64,000 nt of DNA. It comes from Ulvibacter sp. MAR_2010_11 (GTDB lineage Bacteria; Bacteroidota; Bacteroidia; Flavobacteriales; Flavobacteriaceae). A program made the position numbers and the translations under genes. The stretch covers positions 1,607,501 to 1,671,500 of the forward strand of contig NZ_PHTY01000001.1 in assembly GCF_002813135.1 (NCBI RefSeq), in the 5' to 3' direction. The notes under the pieces were generated by a model, which ran no database searches, was not told the DNA's origin, and saw only the letters and a list, made by a program, of their open reading frames with translations. Below, in pieces: positions 43,404 through 51,373 of this stretch. Position 1 is the stretch's first letter, and each line of letters opens with the position of its first letter.

Positions 43404-44252
43404 ATGCTATACCGAATTATTACTTTACTCTTTATCGCCACTGTTTTACTAAGCGGTTGCAAGTCTAAAAAAAGAGTTACAACAACTAAAAAGAGACCAA
43501 AAACCGAAAAAGTAGTTATAGTGACAACCCCCATCGAGACAGTTGAGTCTAACAAAGGAGAGGAAAAAGCAGTCACAGTGGTGGAAGAACCAAAAAAGAA
43601 TGCAACCTACGCCGAAATCGTTTCCATCTACATCGATAATTACAGCGAAATTGCAAAGGATGAAATGTTGCAATACGGTATTCCCGCAAGTATAACCTTA
43701 GCCCAGGGCATCCTGGAGAGCGGGGCCGGACGTGGTGAACTTACCCGTAAGGCAAACAATCATTTTGGAATTAAATGTCATAAGGAATGGACCGGCGAAA
43801 GTGTCACCCACGACGATGACGAACTTCAGGAATGTTTCAGAAAATATAAAGATGCCAAATATTCATTCAGAGATCACTCTCTGTTTTTAACCCAAAGAAG
43901 TCGCTATCAAGATCTCTTCAAACTTAAAAAAGACGATTATAAAGGATGGGCAAAAGGGCTTCGCAAGGCCGGATATGCTACCGATCCTAAATATCCCGAA
44001 AAATTGATAGGCATTATCGAACGATACAATCTCGATGCTTTCGACAAGCAGGTTTTAGGAAGCAAAGCCAGTCCTATGCGTCCGGATAATTCAAAAATTG
44101 TCACCCATACTGTCTCGCGAGGAGATACTTTATACAGTATAGCACGACGCTTTAACATCACGGTCGATACTTTAAAAGAGTATAATGGTTTGGAATCGGA
44201 CGCCATTTCTATCGGGCAAGTCTTATATTTGCATCCTGTAAAAAACCAGTAA
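43404..44252 (+). CDS. Glucosaminidase-LysM lipoprotein
   Basis: A 282-residue lipoprotein (lipobox [10 protein letters not shown], Cys near residue 19) with a Lys/Thr/Glu-rich linker. A glucosaminidase (lysozyme-like) domain covers about 60-215 ([36 protein letters not shown], then [18 protein letters not shown]). A C-terminal LysM domain covers about 233-279 ([20 protein letters not shown]). It would cleave the glycan strand of peptidoglycan in the periplasm, with LysM providing wall binding. The Glu of ILESGAGR is the likely catalytic acid. It sits between the PLP gene and hemL, at gaps of 1 and 7 nt. Confidence 0.93.
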   Translation: MLYRIITLLFIATVLLSGCKSKKRVTTTKKRPKTEKVVIVTTPIETVESNKGEEKAVTVVEEPKKNATYAEIVSIYIDNYSEIAKDEMLQYGIPASITLAQGILESGAGRGELTRKANNHFGIKCHKEWTGESVTHDDDELQECFRKYKDAKYSFRDHSLFLTQRSRYQDLFKLKKDDYKGWAKGLRKAGYATDPKYPEKLIGIIERYNLDAFDKQVLGSKASPMRPDNSKIVTHTVSRGDTLYSIARRFNITVDTLKEYNGLESDAISIGQVLYLHPVKNQ

Positions 44253-44259
44253 CTATTTT

Positions 44260-45546
44260 ATGATTTATAAAAGAAGTAGCGCTTTATTTACTGAAGCGCA
44301 ACGTGTAATTCCCGGTGGTGTAAACTCCCCGGTACGAGCCTTTAATGCTGTTGGCGGCACCCCCATTTTTATCGAAAAAGCCAAAGGCGCCTATTTGTAC
44401 GATGTTGACGGAAATAAACTCATCGATTATATCGCCTCCTGGGGCCCAATGATTTTGGGACATGCAAACGATTTGGTTGTGAATGCTGTAATTGAAAAGG
44501 CACAAAAAGGAACTTCTTTCGGGATGCCTACCGAAATTGAAACAACTATCGCTTCGCTGGCTATTTCCATGGTTCCTACTATTGACAAAATACGTTTTGT
44601 GAATAGTGGTACCGAAGCATGTATGAGTGCAGTGCGTTTGGCCAGAGGTTTTACAGGAAGAGAAAAAATAATAAAATTTGCAGGTTGTTATCACGGACAC
44701 AGCGATTCCTTTCTAATTCAGGCAGGAAGTGGAGCGGTTACGTTTGGTACTCCAAACAGTCCCGGAGTAACCCAAGGTACTGCAAAAGATACATTGTTAG
44801 CTCGCTATAACGATTTGGAAAATGTAGCTGAAATTATTTCTGAAAACAAAAACGAAATAGCCTGTATTATCATTGAACCTGTCGCGGGAAATATGGGTTG
44901 TATTCCTCCGGCTGAAGGATTTTTACAAGGCCTTCGCAATCTTTGCGATGCCAATGGAATTCTGCTTGTCTTCGATGAGGTGATGACCGGATTTCGTTTG
45001 GCAAAAGGCGGAGCACAGGAATTGTACAATTGTAAAGCCGATATAGTTACCTTCGGAAAAGTAATTGGTGGCGGATTGCCTGTGGGGGCTTTTGCAGCAC
45101 GGGAAGAGATTATGAATTACCTGGCACCGATAGGACCTGTCTATCAGGCGGGAACCTTGAGTGGTAATCCGTTGGCAATGGCTGCCGGTCTTGCCATGCT
45201 AACACAATTAAACGATCATCCCGAAATATTTAGCTCCCTAAACGAGAAAACCGACTATTTACACCAAGGACTGGACAAAGTTCTGACCCAAGCAAAAGTC
45301 ACTTATACTATTAACCGTGTTGGATCAATGATTTCCGTGCATTTTTCGGAAACTCCTGTGACTAATTTTGAAACTGCGGTACTGGCAAATAACGAAACTT
45401 TTAAGCAATTCTTTCATGGAATGTTAGCCGAAGGAGTGTATTTACCTCCAAGCGCATTCGAAAGCTGGTTTTTAAACGACGCGATTAGCTATCCAGATTT
45501 AGATAAAACAATTGAGGCGGCTGGAAAAGTTGCAAACGCTCTATAA
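44260..45546 (+). CDS. hemL: Glutamate-1-semialdehyde 2,1-aminomutase
   Basis: A 428-residue cytosolic class-III aminotransferase that turns glutamate-1-semialdehyde into 5-aminolevulinate for heme. It has [20 protein letters not shown] at the N-terminus, [32 protein letters not shown], and the PLP-binding Lys267 in [31 protein letters not shown] follows. Full length for the family. It shares an operon with a PLP-dependent desulfhydrase-like gene and a glucosaminidase, and ends in a strong bidirectional terminator. Confidence 0.97.
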   Translation: MIYKRSSALFTEAQRVIPGGVNSPVRAFNAVGGTPIFIEKAKGAYLYDVDGNKLIDYIASWGPMILGHANDLVVNAVIEKAQKGTSFGMPTEIETTIASLAISMVPTIDKIRFVNSGTEACMSAVRLARGFTGREKIIKFAGCYHGHSDSFLIQAGSGAVTFGTPNSPGVTQGTAKDTLLARYNDLENVAEIISENKNEIACIIIEPVAGNMGCIPPAEGFLQGLRNLCDANGILLVFDEVMTGFRLAKGGAQELYNCKADIVTFGKVIGGGLPVGAFAAREEIMNYLAPIGPVYQAGTLSGNPLAMAAGLAMLTQLNDHPEIFSSLNEKTDYLHQGLDKVLTQAKVTYTINRVGSMISVHFSETPVTNFETAVLANNETFKQFFHGMLAEGVYLPPSAFESWFLNDAISYPDLDKTIEAAGKVANAL

Positions 45547-45547
45547 C

Positions 45548-45580
45548 AAAAAAGCCTTCTCGATTAGAGAAGGCTTTTTT
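45548..45580. terminator. Bidirectional intrinsic terminator
   Basis: AAAAAAGCCTTCTC-GATTA-GAGAAGGCTTTTTT: a 14-bp perfect stem with T-runs on both strands, between convergent hemL and the small secreted protein gene. Confidence 0.95.
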
Positions 45581-45593
45581 TCTAGTACCTAGT

Positions 45594-45944
45594 TTAATTA
45601 TCCTTTAACGAAAGCCACTTTTTATATTGGGCATCCGTTAGTGTTTTCTTCAAGCTTTCTTTTAACGCTTCGTCAAACTTTTGCTTGTTCGCTATAACGG
45701 TAGCATCTTTAGGGTCCTTCCCGTTTATGTGCTTCTTGTAATTTGCTTCTTTTGCAGTATACGCTCTAAATAAAGCCCGTTGCTGGTCTCCATTAAGATC
45801 TAGTACAGGAGTAAGTTGATCGGCCTTGGCTTTTGCAACAACTTCTGGTCTATCTGCATCTTGCGATAAAGTTTGTGCGTTTACAGAATTTACTCCAAGT
45901 AAAAATACAAAGGCAAATACAGTCAATTTTATTAGATTTTTCAT
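45594..45944 (-). CDS. Small secreted helical protein (Spy-like)
   Basis: A 116-residue exported protein: signal peptide MKNLIKLTVFAFVFLLGVNS...NAQ and a charged helical mature part (QQRALFRAYTAKEANYKKHI; ALKESLKKTLTDAQYKKWLS). TLTDAQYKKWL resembles the LTxxQ motif of Spy/CpxP periplasmic proteins, and the next upstream gene has the same ending pattern. It may bind unfolded envelope proteins or metals, as CpxP/Spy do. A short palindrome lies 23 nt upstream of its ATG. Confidence 0.75.
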   Translation of the reverse strand: MKNLIKLTVFAFVFLLGVNSVNAQTLSQDADRPEVVAKAKADQLTPVLDLNGDQQRALFRAYTAKEANYKKHINGKDPKDATVIANKQKFDEALKESLKKTLTDAQYKKWLSLKDN

Positions 45945-45966
45945 TGTTCTAAAAATTAGATTTAAG

Positions 45967-45980
45967 GTTACTAAAGTAAC
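45967..45980. promoter_or_regulatory. Short palindrome upstream of the Spy-like gene
   Basis: GTTACT-AA-AGTAAC: perfect 6-bp arms centred about 30 nt before the ATG at 45944, in promoter-proximal position. Could be an operator; chance occurrence in AT-rich DNA is not excluded. Confidence 0.35.
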
Positions 45981-46027
45981 AATTTTACAATGAACTAACC
46001 AAGAACTAAGCCAAAAAACGTTTTTTA

Positions 46028-46465
46028 TTACTTATTTTTTGGAGACCCTTCTTTATTTCTGTGCCTGTCTTTTCGTCCGCGTTTATTTTGAACGCTTTTT
46101 TCCCACTTTTCGAATTGAACTTCCGTTAAAATCGACTTCATTTTCTTTTTCATTTCGATACGATCATCCAGCATTTTCGATTTTAAAGCTACCTTTTCGT
46201 CTGTTGTGAGTTCTTTTCGGTCTTTTTTTGATGCCATCATTTCTTTTCGCTTTGTAGCCCGCGCCAATTCCACTTTTTCAATTTCCTTTTGCTGGGCTTC
46301 GGTGAGATCCAGTTGCAATGTAAGCTGCTTGGTACGCAAGGTAGCTGCCTGTTGAGGTGTTAGCTCCTGTCTTTTGGTGTGCATCTCTTTTTTATCTCCT
46401 TCTGGATGCTGTGCAAATGCACTATATCCAAAAAAGAGAAGGGCAATCATTAACAAATTTTTCAT
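46028..46465 (-). CDS. Spy/CpxP-family periplasmic protein
   Basis: 145 residues from the ATG at 46465, chosen because the signal peptide MKNLLMIALLFFGYSAFAQ starts there; an in-frame ATG at 46489 gives an implausible extension. The mature protein is highly charged and helical with two LTxxQ motifs: ELTPQQAATLRTKQLTLQLD, DLTEAQQKEIE, and SILTEVQFEKW. These are hallmarks of Spy/CpxP chaperone-like proteins that respond to envelope stress. The C-terminal RKDRHRNKEGSPKNK tail is basic. Located 83 nt upstream of the other Spy-like gene on the same strand. Confidence 0.82.
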   Translation of the reverse strand: MKNLLMIALLFFGYSAFAQHPEGDKKEMHTKRQELTPQQAATLRTKQLTLQLDLTEAQQKEIEKVELARATKRKEMMASKKDRKELTTDEKVALKSKMLDDRIEMKKKMKSILTEVQFEKWEKSVQNKRGRKDRHRNKEGSPKNK

Positions 46466-46540
46466 AATTTCTTTTTTTAAATTCAACATTCTTTGGACAT
46501 CGCAATAGTGGTAAAGTTTAATTCCTTCCGAAGAAAATAA

Positions 46541-46567
46541 AAAAAAAGCTGCACAGAGGCAGCTTTT
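46541..46567 (-). terminator. Intrinsic terminator after the diheme cytochrome gene
   Basis: AAAAGCTGC-ACAGAG-GCAGCTTTT, with the T-tract on the minus strand given by the A-run at 46541-46547. It is 24 nt downstream of the cytochrome stop. Confidence 0.85.
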
Positions 46568-46590
46568 CAGATCGTATAAAATTATGGAAA

Positions 46591-47853
46591 CTAGTCTATA
46601 GCTTCCAAATATTCCAATAACATGGCTACAGCCTCATCATGCACTATGGTGCGACCCAGTTGTGGCATCCTATAAGTAGGTAACACACTCTGAGTTCGCG
46701 CCTCAATTTCCCCTCTGTTTGCATAAATGCCCGATTCGCTATAAGGTGTTTCTAATCTAAAATCTAAATTGAAATTAGTAACTGCTCCTCCGGGTTGATG
46801 GCAATGTGCGCAATTAATATCTATATAAGCCCTTCCGCGTTGAAAAATATCAAAATCGGTGCTATTGGTCCAATCCGGTAACACGCTAACACTGCTCGAA
46901 TTTTCAAGTCCCATTAGAAAACCAATTTCAGTAAAGTAATCTAATTGGTTTTGGGAGGTATAACTGGGAACGAAATTCATACTTCTTAACTTCATTCCAA
47001 TAGGAAATGTATTTCCTGAATTGTTATGACAGGTAAAACAATCTTGTTTTGACGGAATCATATAATCGATATTCTGAGTTGTCCCTGTGTTATCAATATA
47101 ACTTATAGGAATAGTACTCCCGGTTTCCTGAAGGGTAGCCTCGGTTTGTGCAGCATCCCAAATATAATTTCCTACCTGCCAGTTTCCTGAAACCTTTAAA
47201 AGAATTCGGGTTTCAATAATTTGTTTGCCTTGGCCCGGATCCTGATCGTTATTATTGTAATAGAATGTCTTTGCAATCAGGGTATTGTTAGGGAACGAAG
47301 GTAATAAGTCACTATTGTTAAATTCCATTGCACAGTCGGGGAGGCGTATAAGTCGCTGTTTTGCGGCGTAATCTGTAAACAATGCACTATTTAATTCGTA
47401 TAGCTGAACATCGGTTGCAGGATCTAAATTTTTTAAATCCCCACGAAAAACGCCCATTTCCGAAAGTAACGTCTTGAACGTTAATGGAGTTTCGGCAGTA
47501 GTAGTGGTTTGGACGGTATTGCTGGGGTTCGATTCGTTTTCGGCAGCATCCAATGCAATCACATAATATGCAAATGCCTTTTCTGCGCATAATGCCGAGA
47601 CTGTCGTGTTAGTGCCACTTATGTTATCCAAAATCATGATTCCATCCTGAAATAAACGATATCCGGTAACCCCTGTATTGTCTGTCGACGCTTCCCAGGA
47701 AAGGGTAACGGCATCGCTGGTTACGGTGCTTACAACCAGATTTAATGGGGAAGACGGACTTTCAGTATCAATAGTATTTCCTCCATCATCGCTTTTACAA
47801 GCATTCAGAATTACTAACATGAGAAGTACTATAAGTAGATTGAATTTCTTCAT
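46591..47853 (-). CDS. Diheme c-type cytochrome lipoprotein with fibronectin III domain (SO2930 family-like)
   Basis: A 420-residue lipoprotein (VILNACKSDDGG, Cys near residue 19). A fibronectin type III domain covers about residues 30-118 (PLNLVVSTVTSDAVTLSWEA, YRLFQDGIMI). A domain of about 300 residues follows with two heme-binding CxxCH motifs: QDCFTCHNNSG and NCAHCHQPGG. The second is near the C-terminus. This matches the SO2930-type family of diheme cytochromes (TIGR03806). It is expected on the periplasmic side or the surface, with a possible electron-transfer or oxidase role that is not established. It is a monocistronic gene with its own terminator. Confidence 0.86.
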   Translation of the reverse strand: MKKFNLLIVLLMLVILNACKSDDGGNTIDTESPSSPLNLVVSTVTSDAVTLSWEASTDNTGVTGYRLFQDGIMILDNISGTNTTVSALCAEKAFAYYVIALDAAENESNPSNTVQTTTTAETPLTFKTLLSEMGVFRGDLKNLDPATDVQLYELNSALFTDYAAKQRLIRLPDCAMEFNNSDLLPSFPNNTLIAKTFYYNNNDQDPGQGKQIIETRILLKVSGNWQVGNYIWDAAQTEATLQETGSTIPISYIDNTGTTQNIDYMIPSKQDCFTCHNNSGNTFPIGMKLRSMNFVPSYTSQNQLDYFTEIGFLMGLENSSSVSVLPDWTNSTDFDIFQRGRAYIDINCAHCHQPGGAVTNFNLDFRLETPYSESGIYANRGEIEARTQSVLPTYRMPQLGRTIVHDEAVAMLLEYLEAID

Positions 47854-48033
47854 TGCGGATTAAATTTTGGTCTAAAGTAAAAAAAATAGAAGAAACCTTT
47901 TCATCCTATTCGTTAAAATATAAATCCTCTGTGTAAGAGTGTGTTCCCTCACTCAAAATGCCTGCTTACTAAACGTCACTTTTTATACGGAATTGTTTGA
48001 AGTAGTTTCGGAAGGAATTAAAAATTTCTTATT

Positions 48034-49338
48034 ATGAAAACAAAATTGCTACTAGTTGCATTCCCAATTGTAATTGCGGGTGCGTTCTTTTCGGTATTCC
48101 GAAGCATACCTAACATGTATCCTGAAACCAAGCGTGTGCTCGAACCCATAGACGGCTGCGTGTTTATGACAGTTATGGGTGAACAATCTTCCGAAGATTT
48201 TAATGTATTTAAGAACAATGAAAATTATACGATGTCTGTTCGCGACGGACTTTCATGGTTGTCGAAAGCCCAGCTGCCCAACGGAGGGTATGGTGCCGGA
48301 AGTCACAGTGCACAAAATATACGAGATCCTCATGCCGTGCAAGCAGACCCTGCAACTACTGCAATGGTGGGGATGGCTTTTCTACGAAGCGGAACGACTT
48401 TAAAACAAGGGGCCTATTCAAAAAACCTCAAGAATGTAATTGACTACTTGTTAGAGACAGTAGAAAATTCTCCTAAAAATGACCCTTACATCACCGATGT
48501 GCGCAATACACAAATTCAATCTAAGTTAGGACAAAACATAGATGCGGTGTTGACTGCACAGTTTCTCTCCAATTTACTGGATCGCAATTTAAGCGGGGTC
48601 GATAAAAAACGTGTTGCCCGTTGTTTGGACATTTGTGTGTCTAAGATACAGGAGGGAACCGATGCCAGTGGAAGACAAAACGGCGCCGGATGGGCAGGGG
48701 TACTGCAAAGCGGATTGGCAAACAGCGCACTCGAAGCAGCCCAGTCTGTAGGAGCCGATGTAGATAAAAGTGTTTTGGATCGTTCCAGAAATTATCAAAA
48801 AGACAATTACGACGAAAAAACCGGGGGTGTTAAAACCGAAGACGGAGCGGGCGTAATGCTCTATGCCGTTAGTGGTAGTGTACGTGCCAGTGCAAAAGAA
48901 GCCCGAAAGGCGGAGGAAGCTGTCAATAAGGCAAAAAAAGATGGAAAATTAAAGGGAGATGCTCCCGTTACAGTCGAAAATTTAAAAAAGGCAGGATATT
49001 CCGAACAAGAAGCTATTGAATACAATGCTTCTTATAATGTGTATAATGCTGCCAAAGAAACGGCACAACGCGAAGACGTACTCAATGGTTTTGGCAACAA
49101 TGGGGGAGAAGAATTTTTAAGTTTTCTGCAAACCGGCGAGTCGTTGGTGGTGAACAAAGACAAGGACTGGAAAAAATGGTACGACGATATGAGCGGCCGT
49201 ATTTTAAAAATTCAGAATAGCGATGGAAGCTGGAACGGACATCATTGCATCACCAGTCCGGTATTTTGTACAGCGACAAGTTTACTGTTGCTTACTGTTG
49301 AAAACGACATAGAATACCTGAGTAAGGTAGGAGAATAG
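48034..49338 (+). CDS. Secreted alpha-toroid (prenyltransferase/squalene-oxidase-repeat-like) protein
   Basis: A 434-residue protein with an N-terminal signal or anchor (MKTKLLLVAFPIVIAGAFFS). It has repeats of the terpenoid-cyclase alpha/alpha-toroid type: GLSWLSKAQLPNGGYGAG near 71-88 and ILKIQNSDGSWNGHHC near 391-406 (QxxDGSW motif). A charged helical insert occupies about 285-330 (ARKAEEAVNKAKKDGKLKGD). Cyclase active-site DxDD is not seen, so a scaffold or glycan/protein-binding role is more likely than terpene chemistry. It stands alone, with a weak terminator after it. Confidence 0.72.
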   Translation: MKTKLLLVAFPIVIAGAFFSVFRSIPNMYPETKRVLEPIDGCVFMTVMGEQSSEDFNVFKNNENYTMSVRDGLSWLSKAQLPNGGYGAGSHSAQNIRDPHAVQADPATTAMVGMAFLRSGTTLKQGAYSKNLKNVIDYLLETVENSPKNDPYITDVRNTQIQSKLGQNIDAVLTAQFLSNLLDRNLSGVDKKRVARCLDICVSKIQEGTDASGRQNGAGWAGVLQSGLANSALEAAQSVGADVDKSVLDRSRNYQKDNYDEKTGGVKTEDGAGVMLYAVSGSVRASAKEARKAEEAVNKAKKDGKLKGDAPVTVENLKKAGYSEQEAIEYNASYNVYNAAKETAQREDVLNGFGNNGGEEFLSFLQTGESLVVNKDKDWKKWYDDMSGRILKIQNSDGSWNGHHCITSPVFCTATSLLLLTVENDIEYLSKVGE

Positions 49339-49363
49339 ATTTTAAAATTTTAGGTTGGTGGAC

Positions 49364-49405
49364 ACACCGTTCTTGATTCTTTGTTGAATTGAGGGCGGTG
49401 TTTTT
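49364..49405 (+). terminator. Weak possible terminator
   Basis: ACACCG (49364-49369) pairs with CGGTGT (49396-49401), followed by TTTTT; the loop is long (26 nt). It lies 26 nt beyond the stop of the alpha-toroid gene. Confidence 0.35.
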
Positions 49406-49425
49406 GTTCCAAAAAAATCAAACTA

Positions 49426-50760
49426 TTATTGGTTATCCTTAAAATTCTTGTCGGTTCTACCATCGTCATAAAGGCCTTCCAAGGCAATCACCTTACTATT
49501 TTTAGATACAAATTTAATTCTGAAGTAATCCAGCCCATCGAGAATAAATTCATCTTCCTCATAGGGAATGAGGGTGTATTTTATTCCTGTTCCTCTTTGA
49601 TAATATAACTGACCATTTTCAAACGTAATGATTCTGGGGCCGTAGGCACCAACATATTTTTTTAAAGTTGTTTCTTTGAGTTTGAGCGGACTATTCTCAA
49701 TTTGGAGCTCGACAATTGGCCATTTGTAAAAATGTGCCTGCTCAGTGTCTTTATGTTTGGCTATTAACTTTTCCAGAGCGTCCATATGTGCGACGGTTAA
49801 TGCATCTTTGGCCGGGACAGCAATGTGTGGAGTCACTCCGGTTCCTTCCCAGTTTGTATTTGTAATAGGATTTATAGCCCTTCCGTAAGGAATCCAGACT
49901 GTGAAACGATCGGTTGCAACTACAGTGCCTCCGGGATGTGCTCCTCCACCTGTAGTCTCACCTACAAGTGTGGCGCGTTTCAGATTCTTTAAGTTATAAC
50001 TGAATTCTTCCGCAGCCGAGAACGAACTTCCGCTTGTGAGTATGTACACCGGAGTATCGGGGCTTTTTTTGCCTGAAACATGAGGCAGCGTCCAGGTTTG
50101 CGTGTTGATGTTGGCAGCGCGCCAATAAAAATTGTTTAAATGAACAGATTCTTGGAATAAATAGCTTGAAATAAGCTGAATCATAGCAGGGCTTCCTCCA
50201 CCATTAAATCTAAGGTCAATTATAATGGCATCGGCATTACTCAAAAAATTCATAGCTGCCACGGCAGTTTCGCCTGCGTAGTTGACATCCGAAAAGCTTC
50301 GTAAGTCCAAATAGCCCACATTACCACCCAACATTTTTACTTCTTTGAAACCAAAGTTCGTACGCTTCAGATTAGCTATATATCGGTTCCGGAATTGAAT
50401 ACTGTCTTCGGCAGAGACTACCTGATTTTGTTCGGCAATACCACGAGGGTCAAAGCCAACTCTAATATGTTTATCCTTACTAACGGCTTGCAAATCTTCG
50501 GTAAGCCGGTTCGCAAATTCGAATGGGTCGTTGAGTGTAGCATAAACTCCCTTTTCCATATTGCCTTTAATCTTGTCTCCCATTGATGTTGCGACCTCCG
50601 GAAAGATATAAGTTGAAGCGAGTTTATTGCTCACCGAATCCACAACTTCAGTTTTCTCCTTTAGGGTTAATGGTTTGCTTTCATTTTGAGCTATTAGATT
50701 GGCAGATTGCAGCAATAGGTATACTAATGCTGAAACGAAATAAGTAATTACATGGGTCAT
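49426..50760 (-). CDS. S41 family peptidase (C-terminal processing-like)
   Basis: A 444-residue exported serine peptidase. After a signal peptide (to about residue 25) comes an N-terminal helical domain (LASTYIFPEVATSMGDKIKG) and an alpha/beta catalytic domain: NVGYLDLRSFSDVNYAGETA, AIIIDLRFNGGGSPAMIQLI and ILTSGSSFSAAEEFSYNLK with the nucleophile Ser. GETTGGGAHPGG follows. The sequence resembles interphotoreceptor-retinoid-binding/tail-specific-protease-like S41 members without an obvious PDZ domain. Its ATG overlaps the marR stop (ATGA), so it is translationally coupled to and probably regulated by MarR. Confidence 0.88.
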   Translation of the reverse strand: MTHVITYFVSALVYLLLQSANLIAQNESKPLTLKEKTEVVDSVSNKLASTYIFPEVATSMGDKIKGNMEKGVYATLNDPFEFANRLTEDLQAVSKDKHIRVGFDPRGIAEQNQVVSAEDSIQFRNRYIANLKRTNFGFKEVKMLGGNVGYLDLRSFSDVNYAGETAVAAMNFLSNADAIIIDLRFNGGGSPAMIQLISSYLFQESVHLNNFYWRAANINTQTWTLPHVSGKKSPDTPVYILTSGSSFSAAEEFSYNLKNLKRATLVGETTGGGAHPGGTVVATDRFTVWIPYGRAINPITNTNWEGTGVTPHIAVPAKDALTVAHMDALEKLIAKHKDTEQAHFYKWPIVELQIENSPLKLKETTLKKYVGAYGPRIITFENGQLYYQRGTGIKYTLIPYEEDEFILDGLDYFRIKFVSKNSKVIALEGLYDDGRTDKNFKDNQ

Positions 50761-51206
50761 AAGGCATTTAATTTAGTGCAGTTTTGAGTAATCTTTTTAA
50801 GGATGGTCTTTAATTGAAATTGCTCTTCTTCTGAAATTCCCATGAGTGATTGGGCTCGATTGTTTACAATAATGGGAGGCAATTTCGTTAAGACTTCTTT
50901 ACCTTTAGGTGTCATAACAAGATGAAACCTTCTGCGGTCCTGTTCGTTGATTGATCGATTGAGATATTTGTTTTTAACCATAATATTGATCATACGGGTC
51001 ATGGATGCATTATCCCGAAATATCAATTCGGCTATTTCCTTTTGAGATAATTCGGGGTACCTATCCAGAAATAAGAGAATCATTCCCTGGTCGATAGTGA
51101 TGTCCGGTATTGCTTCCGAAATATTCCTCTGCGAGAATTTGCGATATTCTTTTATGCTTCGCTCGATATCGTGAAAAACTGTTTCGGAGGGTAAAGGGAT
51201 ACGCAT
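50757..51206 (-). CDS. MarR family transcriptional regulator
   Basis: 149 residues from the ATG at 51206 (M-R-I-P-L-P); the longer in-frame ATG at 51296 would run through the lysS terminator and promoter and is rejected. The winged helix lies at about residues 35-100: PELSQKEIAELIFRDNASMT, then RMINIMVKNKYLNRSI and the wing DQDRRR-like NEQDRRRFHLVMTPKGK. It is upstream of and overlapping the S41 peptidase gene. A palindrome beside its -7 box suggests autoregulation. Effector unknown. Confidence 0.9.
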   Translation of the reverse strand: MRIPLPSETVFHDIERSIKEYRKFSQRNISEAIPDITIDQGMILLFLDRYPELSQKEIAELIFRDNASMTRMINIMVKNKYLNRSINEQDRRRFHLVMTPKGKEVLTKLPPIIVNNRAQSLMGISEEEQFQLKTILKKITQNCTKLNAL

Positions 51207-51223
51207 ATAATATATGTTTGATA

Positions 51224-51244
51224 CAAATATAATTGATATATCAA
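51224..51244 (-). promoter_or_regulatory. marR -7 box with adjacent palindrome
   Basis: On the minus strand TATATTTG (51224-51231) matches TAnnTTTG, with transcription expected just before the ATG at 51206. Directly upstream is a perfect 12-bp palindrome TTGATATATCAA (51233-51244), a plausible MarR operator. No clear -33 TTG at standard spacing. Confidence 0.45.
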
Positions 51245-51266
51245 ATAAAAATATAAAATTTATGTT

Positions 51267-51294
51267 AAAAAAAAAAGAGCCACAGGCGTGACTC
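51267..51294 (-). terminator. lysS intrinsic terminator
   Basis: On the minus strand GAGTCAC-GCCT-GTGGCTC (7 bp with one G.T pair) followed by ten T residues, about 80 nt after the lysS stop and just before the marR promoter. Confidence 0.85.
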
Positions 51295-51373
51295 ATTTTT
51301 ACAGTTCGGGAAAAGATGTTTGTGCCTCCGTTATGTTCTTGTAGATTCCTAGGAAAGCACGAAACGACGAAAC

